Shown here: one piece after another, positions 37,342-47,943 of the stretch | Layout of the letters: every line of letters starts with the position of its first letter | How positions within the stretch are numbered: the stretch's first letter is position 1 | The notes under the pieces: generated by a model | Databases searched by the model: none | What the model saw: the letters and a program-made list of their open reading frames with translations, nothing else | Told to the model about the DNA's origin: nothing | NCBI GenBank assembly: GCA_039990395.1 | Contig: JBDXFZ010000126.1 | Coordinates: 62,001-126,000 of the forward strand | DNA: 64,000 nucleotides | Direction of reading: 5' to 3' | Origin: CALINF01 sp039990395 | Lineage (GTDB): Bacteria; Pseudomonadota; Gammaproteobacteria; Pseudomonadales; Halieaceae | Position numbers and translations under genes: made by a program

Positions 37342-40300
37342 CTACTGGGAAGGCGTATCTTCCTGCGCTGTAGCAGTGTTGGGGTCAGGAGTCAGCGGGG
37401 CCTGGGTTGATGACTCGGTGGACTTTTGGCTCGCCGCCGGTAGCGAGAAGCCCGCGGCTCGCTCTTGCGGCGTTAATGATGAATCTTCGTTAGCGGGTTT
37501 TGACGAAGGACTATTGGCGTCAGACGCAACCTGGCTGATCGTGTTGATCTGAGTATTATCAAAAATGCGATCAAAGCTGACGTCCGGTTTATCCAGTGAA
37601 CCACTCACCTTGTATACCCCGCTCGAAAAGCGGTCCACCTGTTTTTGAAAAACTTTACTTACAACAAAAACGCCGGCGGCGATAGGTAAACCGGCCGCCA
37701 ATGCAGCTACCCAAGGTAGATTGTTGGCCACCGGTAACGTAACTACCAGTTCACCTTCAATAGTCTGGGACACCAGGTCTGTGACACCACTAAACTGAAA
37801 CCCGCTTGAAGCCCCCTGCACAATCATCGCCGGCACTTCGGCGGTACCACTATGAAAAAATGCCTCTGACTGCACGCTGTCAAATGGAATACCCGATTCG
37901 AACATGTGTGAGAGGCTAAGACGGTTGACGATCCCTGCCAAGTTGAGAAAGCTGACCATCCGCAAAGTACCCGACGTACCTTCGGGGGGATCTACAAACC
38001 GCCCTCGGCCTGCATTCAGGCGCACCGACCCAACGAGATTTTCAATGGCAAATGCCTCAGGCCCTCCCGGCCAGACGATATCCGCCATCAACGTGCCAGA
38101 CTCCGTCTCCAATAGTCGCGGATAACCCAACTGCTCCAGACTCTCCCCCATATCATTGATTTCAAATGCAGTCACAAGCCGAGTCTCTTCGAGCTCGCCG
38201 CCCTGCCGCCAGCTCAACATCGATGGGTTGTCCACATTCATCTTCATACCCGCGTATTGCCCCACAAAAGGGCCTGCCGTAAGCAACTCTCCCTCAGTGG
38301 CCATGACGAATGTTAACTCGCCTATCGGATCTCCATCGCTCAGCAGCTGCTCTACGGTGACATCGACAGTCGGTAAAACGAGTGGCTCCTGCAGCTCGTT
38401 CTCAATCGCCTCAAGCGTGGTGAGTCCGGACAACTCCAACGAGCGCACTAGTAAACTCGCGGTCTTCAGGTCATTCTGTAACTGCAGTTGCCCATCAAAC
38501 CACTCACTCTGTGCCGTAACGAGCCAACCTGCCTCCCCTTGCTGCAAGCTGATTAATACATCGGACACTATCTGGGAAGGGAACCTCAATTGCGTTGCGC
38601 GAAGGTCTTCAACACCAAACCAGAACCCTACTTTAGTGGGATCTTCTTCGGTGACAGTTGGTTCGTCTTCAACCGGTGCTACAAAGTAGCGTTGTACAAA
38701 GCCCATCCAACCGTCAACATCAACAAGCGGTGCATTACCTGTAATACGCAAACCGCCCGGTTCCAGAGGCAGTGGCTCAGCATCAACAGCTACAGAAGCT
38801 GAATTGAGTGAAGCACCCGAAATATCGGCCCGTAAGTGCAATGTGTCTGCTCGCACATCAAGCACGGAAATATCACCGGACAACGGCAGATAGAGTTCCA
38901 GCCCCAATTCTTCCTCAGCACTCTTGGACCAGGGTTCGGGCATATCCAGAGAAATCCCTGCAAGCGTGCTGGACAGCTGCAATGACACGGGCTCGCCTGG
39001 CGTGACCAGAAGACCGCCGGTCATCGCCGCTTTACCAGCCATAAACGCTAGTGCATCGATCCCAAGCCATGACTGTAAAGATGCAGGAGCAAGGTTTCCC
39101 TCTAGCAGTATTTCCACAGGCGATGTCGATGCCGAGTAACGCGCACCGTCTAACTCAACATCGCGCTGTCGCAACCGCGCTGCAATCGCCTCACCCCACA
39201 AGCGACCCGACAACATCTGGGACGAGAACCCTTCGAGGCTACTGTAATTCACATTACCGGAGAGTTGCGATACCGGCAGGTTGCCGGGTCGAGCCATCAG
39301 ATCTACATCCTCTAGTTCAACATCAACCTCTATCAATGGCGGCTGCGCGTCGGCACCCAGATCAAGCACCAGGTGTAAGCGAGTTTCCAGGTCACCCTCA
39401 AGTGACCAGGCGCTAAAGGCCGATCCGACAATGTCGTTGAGGGGCGAATTGTTCACTACCCGCAAGCCGTCCGCCGCGCTACCGGTTAGATTGCCATTGA
39501 TTGCGAGCTTCATCCGACCGGAGGGTTCCAGCCAGGTCTCAGCAGACAGCTGCCGCACAATAGAGTCATACAGCTGCGCTTTTTCTGACCAGAAGCTCAC
39601 TTGCGCATCATCAATCAGCACAAGACCTGCCACTCCACCTATCGCCGGCCAATCGGGATGGTAGGTCACGTGGGTGTCCCGCACATCGAAGAATAGTTGT
39701 ATCGAACGATGTTGTGGGGCCTGCTTCGCGAGACTGCCCCGCCACAGGAATGCACCTTCGCGGATTCGCCCCTCTCCGATACTGCTCTTCAGCCAACCAA
39801 GCAATGCAGGATTCAGATTCCTTGGCAGGTACTTGGATCGGTGGATGGGATTTGAGTCGACAAGGCCTACCAGCAATTCCATTTCAACACCGGTTTCAAC
39901 CTTGGTAAAAGGCACCAGCAGCCCAAACAAGGCCGTCGCCTCGCCCTCCACACCTCGCGCCACGATTTTTCCGCTGGACAGGGTCAAGCGCTCTTGGTCC
40001 CAGTCGATCCCGATCGTGCCATGCAACTCGTTATAGCGCAGCGGTTCGTCATAAATCGTAGGAAACGCCAATTCAAATAACTGGGAGTCAAGAATCACTG
40101 AGCCACTGCCAGGCGACAACTCTAGAAAGCCATTGGCCGACGTCACGCCGGGCGCGCCTTTCCATGATTCAACGGCCAACTCTTCAAAACTCGCAGAGAA
40201 TTGCCAGCCCGCGGTCAGTTGCGATGTATCTTCAACACTGTACTCAATCGTCGCCAGTTGACCGCGTGGCGAAAGGATTTCCAATACACTGGAGAGCCCC

Positions 40301-41385
40301 TGCGGCATAGTACCGCTGTCGATCAACAGTTGATTCACCACTGCCAGATCCAGCTGCTGCGCCCGCACCCGCAACGAGTCCCCCCAGCCGTCTAGCTGTA
40401 CTCGCGGCACAGACAGGGGGCTTCCGCCATCACTGAGTTCCACCTGCGAGGCAAATACGCTCCAAAAGTTGCGTTGTTCGACAAATGACCCGCCAAAAGA
40501 AAGTGCTTGCGCAGGCACACGCCAGCTATTGTCTCGGGCTCGTATATCCAGCGAATCGGCATCCACCTGCACATCTATAGAGGATGAGCCATCTTTCCAG
40601 TCGATCCAGGCCTCGAACTCAGCGCGACCCGAAACACGAATATCGGACTGCATCTTCACCGGCATCAAACTCTCAAAACGGGCCAGCTCATTGACTTGAG
40701 TATGAATATAGATATCGCCATCGTATTTACTCCGGTCAAAAGGATCACCCACGCCGTCCACCAGCACCTTTACGACCGCACCCTCCGACGTTTTCAACGT
40801 CGCACCAAGCTGCCTGCGCGAACCCTCACGACGCAGAAGCAGGTCTAAGGTGAACGCACGCTCAGAGTGGTCGGGCAAGCCGACTATCAAACTATTTTCA
40901 ACGAGCTCAATCTGGGTCACGTTGGCGACAAACGCCTCGAGCCAGGCATTAAGCCTACCGCTGCCATCACTCTCGAAACCCGCCACATCCCAGGCCCCGG
41001 ATTCATCCACGACAGCGTGTAGGGTCAGGTTTTCCAGGCGTAATGCTCGCGATTGCAGGCTTCGCGTTTTTAAGGTGGATAGCACGTCGATAGAGAGGCG
41101 ACCTTCGCGCAACTCCAGCGGCCTCTCGGGAGAGTCTGGAAAGGACAAACGCAGTTCAGACAGCACAAGCTCCGGAGTGAACATGCGCCAATCGCCGCTC
41201 ACACTTCTGGCTTCGACCTGAAAGGGGAGCCGTGAATTCAGCTCAGAGAGAATGTCATCCTGATAGGCGCTAACCATACCCACGGCAAAGCGGCCCAAGC
41301 TGACATAGATGGCGAGCAGGACAACCACGCCGACACCGAAGACCCAGAGCACGCGGCTCAATTTATGAAACGCTGATGTTTCCAA
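37342..41385 (-). CDS. yhdP: YhdP family AsmA-like phospholipid transport protein
   Basis: YhdP is one of the large AsmA-like proteins (with TamB and YdbH) thought to carry phospholipids across the periplasm. The 1347-residue protein has an N-terminal transmembrane helix (about residues 12-30), a long beta-rich groove-forming body (DUF3971/AsmA-type), the C-terminal segment NNLPWVAALAAGLPIAAGVFV and a Ser/Thr/Pro-rich tail of about 60 residues. The N-terminus (VRWLWxL-type anchor, here LSRVLWVFGVGVVVLLAIYV) fits. Last gene of the mreBCD-maf-rng-yhdP run; it converges with darP 11 bases away. Confidence 0.93.
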   Translation of the reverse strand: METSAFHKLSRVLWVFGVGVVVLLAIYVSLGRFAVGMVSAYQDDILSELNSRLPFQVEARSVSGDWRMFTPELVLSELRLSFPDSPERPLELREGRLSIDVLSTLKTRSLQSRALRLENLTLHAVVDESGAWDVAGFESDGSGRLNAWLEAFVANVTQIELVENSLIVGLPDHSERAFTLDLLLRREGSRRQLGATLKTSEGAVVKVLVDGVGDPFDRSKYDGDIYIHTQVNELARFESLMPVKMQSDIRVSGRAEFEAWIDWKDGSSSIDVQVDADSLDIRARDNSWRVPAQALSFGGSFVEQRNFWSVFASQVELSDGGSPLSVPRVQLDGWGDSLRVRAQQLDLAVVNQLLIDSGTMPQGLSSVLEILSPRGQLATIEYSVEDTSQLTAGWQFSASFEELAVESWKGAPGVTSANGFLELSPGSGSVILDSQLFELAFPTIYDEPLRYNELHGTIGIDWDQERLTLSSGKIVARGVEGEATALFGLLVPFTKVETGVEMELLVGLVDSNPIHRSKYLPRNLNPALLGWLKSSIGEGRIREGAFLWRGSLAKQAPQHRSIQLFFDVRDTHVTYHPDWPAIGGVAGLVLIDDAQVSFWSEKAQLYDSIVRQLSAETWLEPSGRMKLAINGNLTGSAADGLRVVNNSPLNDIVGSAFSAWSLEGDLETRLHLVLDLGADAQPPLIEVDVELEDVDLMARPGNLPVSQLSGNVNYSSLEGFSSQMLSGRLWGEAIAARLRQRDVELDGARYSASTSPVEILLEGNLAPASLQSWLGIDALAFMAGKAAMTGGLLVTPGEPVSLQLSSTLAGISLDMPEPWSKSAEEELGLELYLPLSGDISVLDVRADTLHLRADISGASLNSASVAVDAEPLPLEPGGLRITGNAPLVDVDGWMGFVQRYFVAPVEDEPTVTEEDPTKVGFWFGVEDLRATQLRFPSQIVSDVLISLQQGEAGWLVTAQSEWFDGQLQLQNDLKTASLLVRSLELSGLTTLEAIENELQEPLVLPTVDVTVEQLLSDGDPIGELTFVMATEGELLTAGPFVGQYAGMKMNVDNPSMLSWRQGGELEETRLVTAFEINDMGESLEQLGYPRLLETESGTLMADIVWPGGPEAFAIENLVGSVRLNAGRGRFVDPPEGTSGTLRMVSFLNLAGIVNRLSLSHMFESGIPFDSVQSEAFFHSGTAEVPAMIVQGASSGFQFSGVTDLVSQTIEGELVVTLPVANNLPWVAALAAGLPIAAGVFVVSKVFQKQVDRFSSGVYKVSGSLDKPDVSFDRIFDNTQINTISQVASDANSPSSKPANEDSSLTPQERAAGFSLPAASQKSTESSTQAPLTPDPNTATAQEDTPSQ

Positions 41386-41441
41386 TGCTGCGCTTATGCC
41401 CTGTTTTGAGATCGCGGGGTAATGCCAAATGGCTCCCTAGT

Positions 41442-42905
41442 TTAGAGCAGGACGATGTCAAAATGTTCCTGTAAATAACCAGGTTCGACCCGAAAACTGA
41501 TCGTCTTGCCAATGAACTCCTCAAGATCTGCCACATTCGCAGATTCCTCATCCAGCAAGCGGTCAACCACACCCTGTGCCGCCAGCACCATGAGATTGTC
41601 GTTCTCATAGGCACGTGCGTCACGCATAATCTCACGAAATATTTCAAAGCACACGGTATCTGCTGACTTGATAACACCCCGGCCGGAACAGACCGAGCAG
41701 TCTTCGCACAGAATGTGCTCCAAGCTCTCGCGTGTGCGCTTGCGCGTCATCTCCACTAGACCAAGATCGGATACACCCGTAATCTTATTGCGCGCTGGAT
41801 CTCGCTGCATCGCTTTTTCCAGGGCTCGATGAACCTGCCTGCGATGCTCCTCATCCTGCATGTCAATGAAGTCCACGATGATGATGCCACCAAGATTGCG
41901 CACCCTGAGCTGTCGCGCCAACGCCACCGCTGCCTCAAGGTTGGTTTTGAAGATAGTTTCCTCAAGATTACGCCTGCCCACGAATGAGCCGGTGTTCACA
42001 TCTATCGTTGTCATCGCCTCAGTCTGGTCAATAATGAGGTAGCCGCCGGATTTCAGATCAACTTTGCGCTCAAGCGCTTTGCGGATTTCTTCTTCGATGC
42101 CGTGTATATCAAAGAGCGGCCTATCACCATGATAGTGCTCTAGCAGTGCGGCCACTTCGGGTACATAGGCATCGCAAAAAACGCGCAGAGCTTCGTAGCT
42201 CTCGTTGCTATCGATACGGATTTTCTCAACGCCCGGACGGGCCAAATCACGAATAGTACGCAGGTGAAGGGGTAAATCCTCATACAGCAGTTCTGGCTTG
42301 ATTGCCGCACTGGATCGGCGCGAAACCGCACTCCAGAGACGTTTAAGAAACCGCAGATCGGCCAGTATTTCATCCAGCCCGGCGCCCTCTGCCGCAGTCC
42401 TGAGTATAAAACCACCGGGGGTTTCAAGTGGCTCTTGCTCGAGTCCCTCCGCGAGCACCGTCTGGAGACGCTCGCGCTCATCCGAATCATCGATTTGCTG
42501 CGACACACCCACATGGTCCCCGCCAGGCATGAATACAAGGTATCGCGATGAAACAGATAACTCATTCGTCAGCCGAGCGCCCTTGCTGCCGAGAGGGTCT
42601 TTCGCAACTTGCACTATCACCTTTTTACCATCGTGCAGATGGTCTGTAATCGACGCCTGCGCCTTAGCAGTAGAGCTACCACTAACGATGTCCGCTACAT
42701 GGATGAAGCCATTGCGATCGGTCCCAAGGTCGATGAAAGCTGCCTGCATTCCAGGCATCACCCTCACAACCTTGCCAGCATAGATATTACCCACATGACC
42801 GCGGTTAGCACTGCGTTCTATATGCACATCCTGAGTTGCCCCATTCTCTACCAGCGCGACGCGCGTCTCCATGGGCGTGACATTGACCAGGATTTCCTCG
42901 CTCAT
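41442..42905 (-). CDS. rng: Ribonuclease G
   Basis: RNase G is a 5'-end-dependent endonuclease that matures the 16S rRNA 5' end and degrades some mRNAs. The ATG at 42903-42905 gives 487 residues starting MSEEILVNVTPMETRVALVE, the family N-terminus. It has an S1 domain (about 35-125), the RNase H-like catalytic domain with DVNTGSFVG and IIIVDFIDMQDEEHRRQV (metal-binding Asp), and the Zn-link CEDCSVCSGRG. No long RNase E-type C-terminal scaffold is present. It overlaps maf by four bases. Confidence 0.97.
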   Translation of the reverse strand: MSEEILVNVTPMETRVALVENGATQDVHIERSANRGHVGNIYAGKVVRVMPGMQAAFIDLGTDRNGFIHVADIVSGSSTAKAQASITDHLHDGKKVIVQVAKDPLGSKGARLTNELSVSSRYLVFMPGGDHVGVSQQIDDSDERERLQTVLAEGLEQEPLETPGGFILRTAAEGAGLDEILADLRFLKRLWSAVSRRSSAAIKPELLYEDLPLHLRTIRDLARPGVEKIRIDSNESYEALRVFCDAYVPEVAALLEHYHGDRPLFDIHGIEEEIRKALERKVDLKSGGYLIIDQTEAMTTIDVNTGSFVGRRNLEETIFKTNLEAAVALARQLRVRNLGGIIIVDFIDMQDEEHRRQVHRALEKAMQRDPARNKITGVSDLGLVEMTRKRTRESLEHILCEDCSVCSGRGVIKSADTVCFEIFREIMRDARAYENDNLMVLAAQGVVDRLLDEESANVADLEEFIGKTISFRVEPGYLQEHFDIVLL

Positions 42906-43516
42906 AGAACAGCCCCATTCCCAGCAGATAGATCGAGTGCTGTGACACAGCCAAAGCGTGCCAGCAATGCACGAGTTTCGCACAGAGGTAAGCCAACCAC
43001 ATTGCTGTAACTGCCTTCGATACGGCTCACCAGCGCACCCCCAAGCCCCTGAATACCATAGCCGCCGGCTTTATCCCAGGGTTCGTCCGTGGCGAGATAG
43101 GCATCACATGTGGCGCGATCTAAAGACGTAAACGTTACCTGCGTATTGATTCGGTCTACATGAACCTCGTCTGCACTCCAGAGGCATACTGCTGTCATTA
43201 CTGTGTGGGTTCGCCCGCTCAATCGCGCCAGCATAGCCAGACCATCAAAGTGATCCCGTGGCTTGCCAAGGATATCGTCATCGATCACCACACTGGTATC
43301 CGCCGCCAACACTAAAGTGGATACACCGATGTGAGTTTGAGCGACCACCTGCGCCTTGGTTTTTGCCATGCGCTCAACATAGTCAGTTGGCGCCTCTCCC
43401 GCGAATACTAACTCATCTATATTTGCAGGCTCACACTGATACTGCACGCCTAACTGATCGAGTAATTCACGCCTTCGGGGCGACGCCGAGGCAAGAATGA
43501 GCCTGGTATCACTCAC
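42902..43516 (-). CDS. maf: Maf-family nucleotide pyrophosphatase (YhdE type)
   Basis: Maf proteins hydrolyse non-canonical or pyrimidine nucleoside triphosphates; the YhdE branch acts on dTTP and UTP. A GTG at 43514-43516, one base after the mreD stop, gives 204 residues beginning MSDTRLILASASPRRRELL, the diagnostic motif. ADTSVVIDDDILGKP holds the catalytic Asp and EPWDKAGGYGIQGLGG is conserved. An upstream in-frame ATG at 43585 lies inside mreD and gives a Cys-rich non-family leader, so it is rejected. Confidence 0.95.
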   Translation of the reverse strand: MSDTRLILASASPRRRELLDQLGVQYQCEPANIDELVFAGEAPTDYVERMAKTKAQVVAQTHIGVSTLVLAADTSVVIDDDILGKPRDHFDGLAMLARLSGRTHTVMTAVCLWSADEVHVDRINTQVTFTSLDRATCDAYLATDEPWDKAGGYGIQGLGGALVSRIEGSYSNVVGLPLCETRALLARFGCVTALDLSAGNGAVL

Positions 43517-43517
43517 G

Positions 43518-44003
43518 TCAGGTGACCCGGTAGAAGCGGCGCAAGCCACGCAAACTGTGCAACACCACCGGCCACAGCAAGGCACTGGAACACGCTGGCA
43601 ACAGAAATAAGAGAGACTGAGCGCCAGCGCCTTCGAGATTCTGCACCCACTGGCAAATCAATTGGTTGATGCCAACCAGCACAAAGACCACCATCGACTG
43701 CTGCCAGAGACTGAATACGCGCAATCGTTGGTAGAGCACCATTGCCAGCAGTGAGACCACAACAAGCGCAAATGCATTCTGCCCCAGCACTGCACCTTCG
43801 AGAACGTCCATGGCTATACCAATCAACAGCGCGGTGAAAATGCCTACTCGATGCGGTAGCGCTATCGTCCAATAGATTACAACCAGCGCTACCCACTCAG
43901 GACGACCCCACACAGACCAAGCGGGCATGGGAGTTACAGCGAGTATCAGGGCAACCAGAATAGACAGCAGGATCACCCAATACGCATTGGCCCCCTCTTC
44001 CAT
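43518..44003 (-). CDS. mreD: Rod shape-determining protein MreD
   Basis: MreD is a small integral membrane protein of the elongasome. The 161 residues form about five hydrophobic helices with few charged residues, and IGIAMDVLEGAVLGQNAF is the conserved segment. MreD diverges strongly in sequence; position between mreC and maf supports the call. It begins three bases after the mreC stop. Confidence 0.93.
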   Translation of the reverse strand: MEEGANAYWVILLSILVALILAVTPMPAWSVWGRPEWVALVVIYWTIALPHRVGIFTALLIGIAMDVLEGAVLGQNAFALVVVSLLAMVLYQRLRVFSLWQQSMVVFVLVGINQLICQWVQNLEGAGAQSLLFLLPACSSALLWPVVLHSLRGLRRFYRVT

Positions 44004-44005
44004 TC

Positions 44006-44842
44006 TTAATTAACGCCGGGGGAGTCTGCACGAAACACCAGCAGTACATGCCGGCTGCGATCGATTGCGGCAGTCGGTTTGGCCAGAATTCGCGCGAATG
44101 GTTGGCCGGGATCACGCTCGACTGCAACCACGGTTGCCACCGGGTATCCTGTTGGGAATCGTCCACCGAGGCCAGAGCTCTCCAGTAAATCCCCGACTTG
44201 AATGTCGGTCGTTGCCGCCACGTGCCTGATCTCCAACCGCTGGAGAGACCCCACACCTTCTGCAATGGCCCGCACGCCGTTGCGATTAACTTGCACCGGC
44301 AGGGAATGAGTGGAATCAGTGATGAGCAGCACACGGGAGGTTAACTCGCCCACCTCTACTACCTGCCCTACCAGGCCGTCTGCATCGATCAGCGGCTGAC
44401 CCAGATAAACGGCATCAGATTCGCCCTTATCCAGTACAACCTGATGGCGAACAGGGTCGGGCGATACGCCAATTAACTCGGCAACCAGCACATCATCACG
44501 CAACAGCGCGGTGGAGTTGAGCAAGGCACGCAAGCGCGTGTTGTCAGCTTGCAGGGAGGCCATTTGAAGGGAACGGCCTTGTATCACCAGATTCTCACGC
44601 CGTAAGCGCTCTGTTTCCTGCAACAGGTCATCACGAGATTGAAGCTGAGTTTCCTGCCACTGTCCGAACTGGGTTGGAAGGTCCGCGACCCAGTAGATAG
44701 GCGTCAGAAGAGTATCGAGCGCGCCTCTGGCATAGTCCAGACTGTTATAGCGAAGGTCAGCCACGACTAATACAAGCACAACCACCGCCGCTATAATCAG
44801 ACGCGTTCCAAACTGGGACTCTTTTACAAATAGCGGCTTGAT
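44006..44842 (-). CDS. mreC: Rod shape-determining protein MreC, probably starting at a non-canonical ATC codon
   Basis: MreC is the bitopic scaffold of the elongasome. The first canonical start in frame is GTG 44783-44785, giving 259 residues that begin halfway through the membrane helix (MVVLVLVVADLRY). Upstream in the same frame the sequence continues IKPLFVKESQFGTRLIIAA, the usual MreC N-terminus (MKPLF-type, then an intact helix), and the first codon of that match is ATC (44840-44842) with AGGAG five bases before it. No ATG, GTG or TTG lies in frame between the mreB stop and 44785. I therefore annotate 278 residues from ATC. The periplasmic part has a coiled coil (QSRDDLLQETERLRRENLV) and the MreC beta domains. 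Confidence 0.85.
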   Translation of the reverse strand: MKPLFVKESQFGTRLIIAAVVVLVLVVADLRYNSLDYARGALDTLLTPIYWVADLPTQFGQWQETQLQSRDDLLQETERLRRENLVIQGRSLQMASLQADNTRLRALLNSTALLRDDVLVAELIGVSPDPVRHQVVLDKGESDAVYLGQPLIDADGLVGQVVEVGELTSRVLLITDSTHSLPVQVNRNGVRAIAEGVGSLQRLEIRHVAATTDIQVGDLLESSGLGGRFPTGYPVATVVAVERDPGQPFARILAKPTAAIDRSRHVLLVFRADSPGVN

Positions 44843-44884
44843 GTCAGCTCCTGCAGTGTCCGGCCGGCACCTGTCGCCAGTAAA

Positions 44885-45943
<1,059 letters not shown>

Positions 45944-46158
45944 CTACAACTGCCAGGATCCCGGGAGGGCTGTTCCTAGACATAGGCCTGTCACATCGCG
46001 GGTGGAAGTCACCATGAAAGCGAGCGGCTTTTGCATTGTTTTTCTGGCCTCGAAAAGGTGCAGCAACTGTATCAACCACAGGGATTTTGGGCAAGGCGCA
46101 AATGTGATAAGTTTACGCCCCCGTTGCACTTGCGACGCGCACTTTCCGGGTTTTAAAC

Positions 46159-46446
46159 ATGTCTATTGAACAGTCCGATATCCAGAGCATCGCTGAGCTG
46201 GCGCGCATTCGCGTCAGCGACGACCAATTAGAGGCGGTAACCGAGCGAATTCAGAGCATTCTCAGCATGGTCGACCAACTGCAAGCGGCCGATACAGCCA
46301 ATGTCGAGCCAATGGCCAACCCACTCGATGCCACAGCGCGACTGCGTGCTGATGAAGTGACCGAGACCAACCAGAGAGAGGCTTTCCAGGCCATTGCACC
46401 CGCCGTTGAGAATGGCCTCTATCTCGTACCCAAAGTTATCGAGTGA
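46159..46446 (+). CDS. gatC: Asp-tRNA(Asn)/Glu-tRNA(Gln) amidotransferase subunit GatC
   Basis: GatC is the small stabilising subunit of the GatCAB transamidase. The 95-residue protein has the family pattern IAELARIRVSDDQLEAVTER, the belt segment NVEPMANPLDATARLRADEV and the ending ENGLYLVPKVIE. It diverges from mreB across a 236-base gap, which also holds an unassigned promoter region (TGTGATAAG near 46102), and precedes gatA by 30 bases. Confidence 0.96.
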   Translation: MSIEQSDIQSIAELARIRVSDDQLEAVTERIQSILSMVDQLQAADTANVEPMANPLDATARLRADEVTETNQREAFQAIAPAVENGLYLVPKVIE

Positions 46447-46476
46447 TTTCGCCCTACCCCACCAGGACACCCCTAC

Positions 46477-47943
46477 ATGATTAATCAAACGGTCGCTACG
46501 TTGATACACGGGCTGAGCGAGAAACAGTTTTCCAGCGAAGAGCTGACTCGAGCCTTTCTGGACCGCATTGCATCGCTAAATGGTTCGCTCAACAGCTTCA
46601 TCACTGTTGATCCAGACCACGCGATAGCTAGCGCTCGTAAGGCTGACGCCGAGCGCGCAGCAGGCAATGCGCCTGCGCTGGCCGGCGTACCTATAGCGCA
46701 CAAGGATATCTTCTGTACCGCGGGCATCAAAACCAGCTGCGGATCGCGCATGCTCGATAATTTTGTCCCGCCCTACGATGCAACGCTGATCAAGCGATTC
46801 CAGGCGCACGGCTGTGTCATGCTAGGCAAAACCAATATGGATGAGTTTGCCATGGGCTCTTCCAACGAAAACAGCTTTTATGGCCCGGCCCTTAATCCGT
46901 GGGACACACACTGTGTACCGGGCGGGTCTTCAGGAGGCTCCGCCGCCGCCGTAGCAGCAAGAATGGCACCCGCGGCGACGGGCACTGACACCGGCGGATC
47001 TATTCGCCAGCCTGCTGCTTTTTGCGGCATTACCGGCCTCAAACCCACCTACGGCAGGGTCTCCAGATTGGGGATGGTGGCTTTTGCCTCCAGTCTCGAT
47101 CAGGCAGGCCCAATGGCGCGCACTGCAGAAGATTGCGCGCTATTGCTCAACGTGATGGCAGGACATGATGCTGGAGACTCAACCTCTGCGACCGAATCAG
47201 TGCCGGATTACACCGCCTCCCTCGAGAACTCTTTGGAAGGATTGCGCATCGGCCTACCGACGCAGTTCTTTGGCGCCGGGTTAGATGCACAAACTGGCGC
47301 ATGTATCGACGAGGCGCTCAAGGTTCTGGAGCAACGCGGCGCGATATTAAAAGAGGTGAGCCTTCCACATAGCGATCTTACGATCCCAACCTACTACATC
47401 GTTGCTCCTGCCGAGGCGTCCACCAACCTGTCGAGGTTCGATGGCGTTCGTTACGGCTATCGTTGCGAAGACCCGGTTGACTTGCACGACCTCTATACCC
47501 GCACCCGTGAGGAAGGCTTTGGTGACGAAGTCAAAAGGCGCATTCTCGTTGGCACTTACGCATTGTCGGCTGGATATTACGACGCCTACTACCGCAAAGC
47601 TCAGCAGGCCCGCAGGTTGATCCGGCAGGATTTTCTCGATTGCTTTGAAGATGTCGACATCATTGCAGGACCAACGACACCCGGCCCCGCGTTTGCACTG
47701 GGTGCCAAGTCGGATGACCCTGTGAGCATGTATCTGGAGGATGTGTATACCCTTGCGGCAAACCTGGCGGGTCTTCCCGGCATGTCCGTACCCGCCGGAT
47801 TAGTTGAAGGCAAGCCTGTGGGTTTACAACTAATAGGTCAGCACTTTGGTGAGACCGCACTACTCAATGCGGCGCACCAGTTCCAGCTGGCGACCGATTG
47901 GCACCTGAAACAACCACAACTCGACAGTGGGGAGGTAAGCTGA
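46477..47943 (+). CDS. gatA: Asp/Glu-tRNA amidotransferase subunit A (GatA)
   Basis: GatA is the glutaminase subunit producing ammonia for amidation of misacylated tRNA. The 488-residue amidase-signature protein has the catalytic Lys in AHKDIFC (about residue 76), the Ser pair in [15 protein letters not shown] and [16 protein letters not shown] (about 150-180), and [20 protein letters not shown]. Its TGA overlaps the gatB ATG (TGATG). Confidence 0.98.
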   Translation: MINQTVATLIHGLSEKQFSSEELTRAFLDRIASLNGSLNSFITVDPDHAIASARKADAERAAGNAPALAGVPIAHKDIFCTAGIKTSCGSRMLDNFVPPYDATLIKRFQAHGCVMLGKTNMDEFAMGSSNENSFYGPALNPWDTHCVPGGSSGGSAAAVAARMAPAATGTDTGGSIRQPAAFCGITGLKPTYGRVSRLGMVAFASSLDQAGPMARTAEDCALLLNVMAGHDAGDSTSATESVPDYTASLENSLEGLRIGLPTQFFGAGLDAQTGACIDEALKVLEQRGAILKEVSLPHSDLTIPTYYIVAPAEASTNLSRFDGVRYGYRCEDPVDLHDLYTRTREEGFGDEVKRRILVGTYALSAGYYDAYYRKAQQARRLIRQDFLDCFEDVDIIAGPTTPGPAFALGAKSDDPVSMYLEDVYTLAANLAGLPGMSVPAGLVEGKPVGLQLIGQHFGETALLNAAHQFQLATDWHLKQPQLDSGEVS

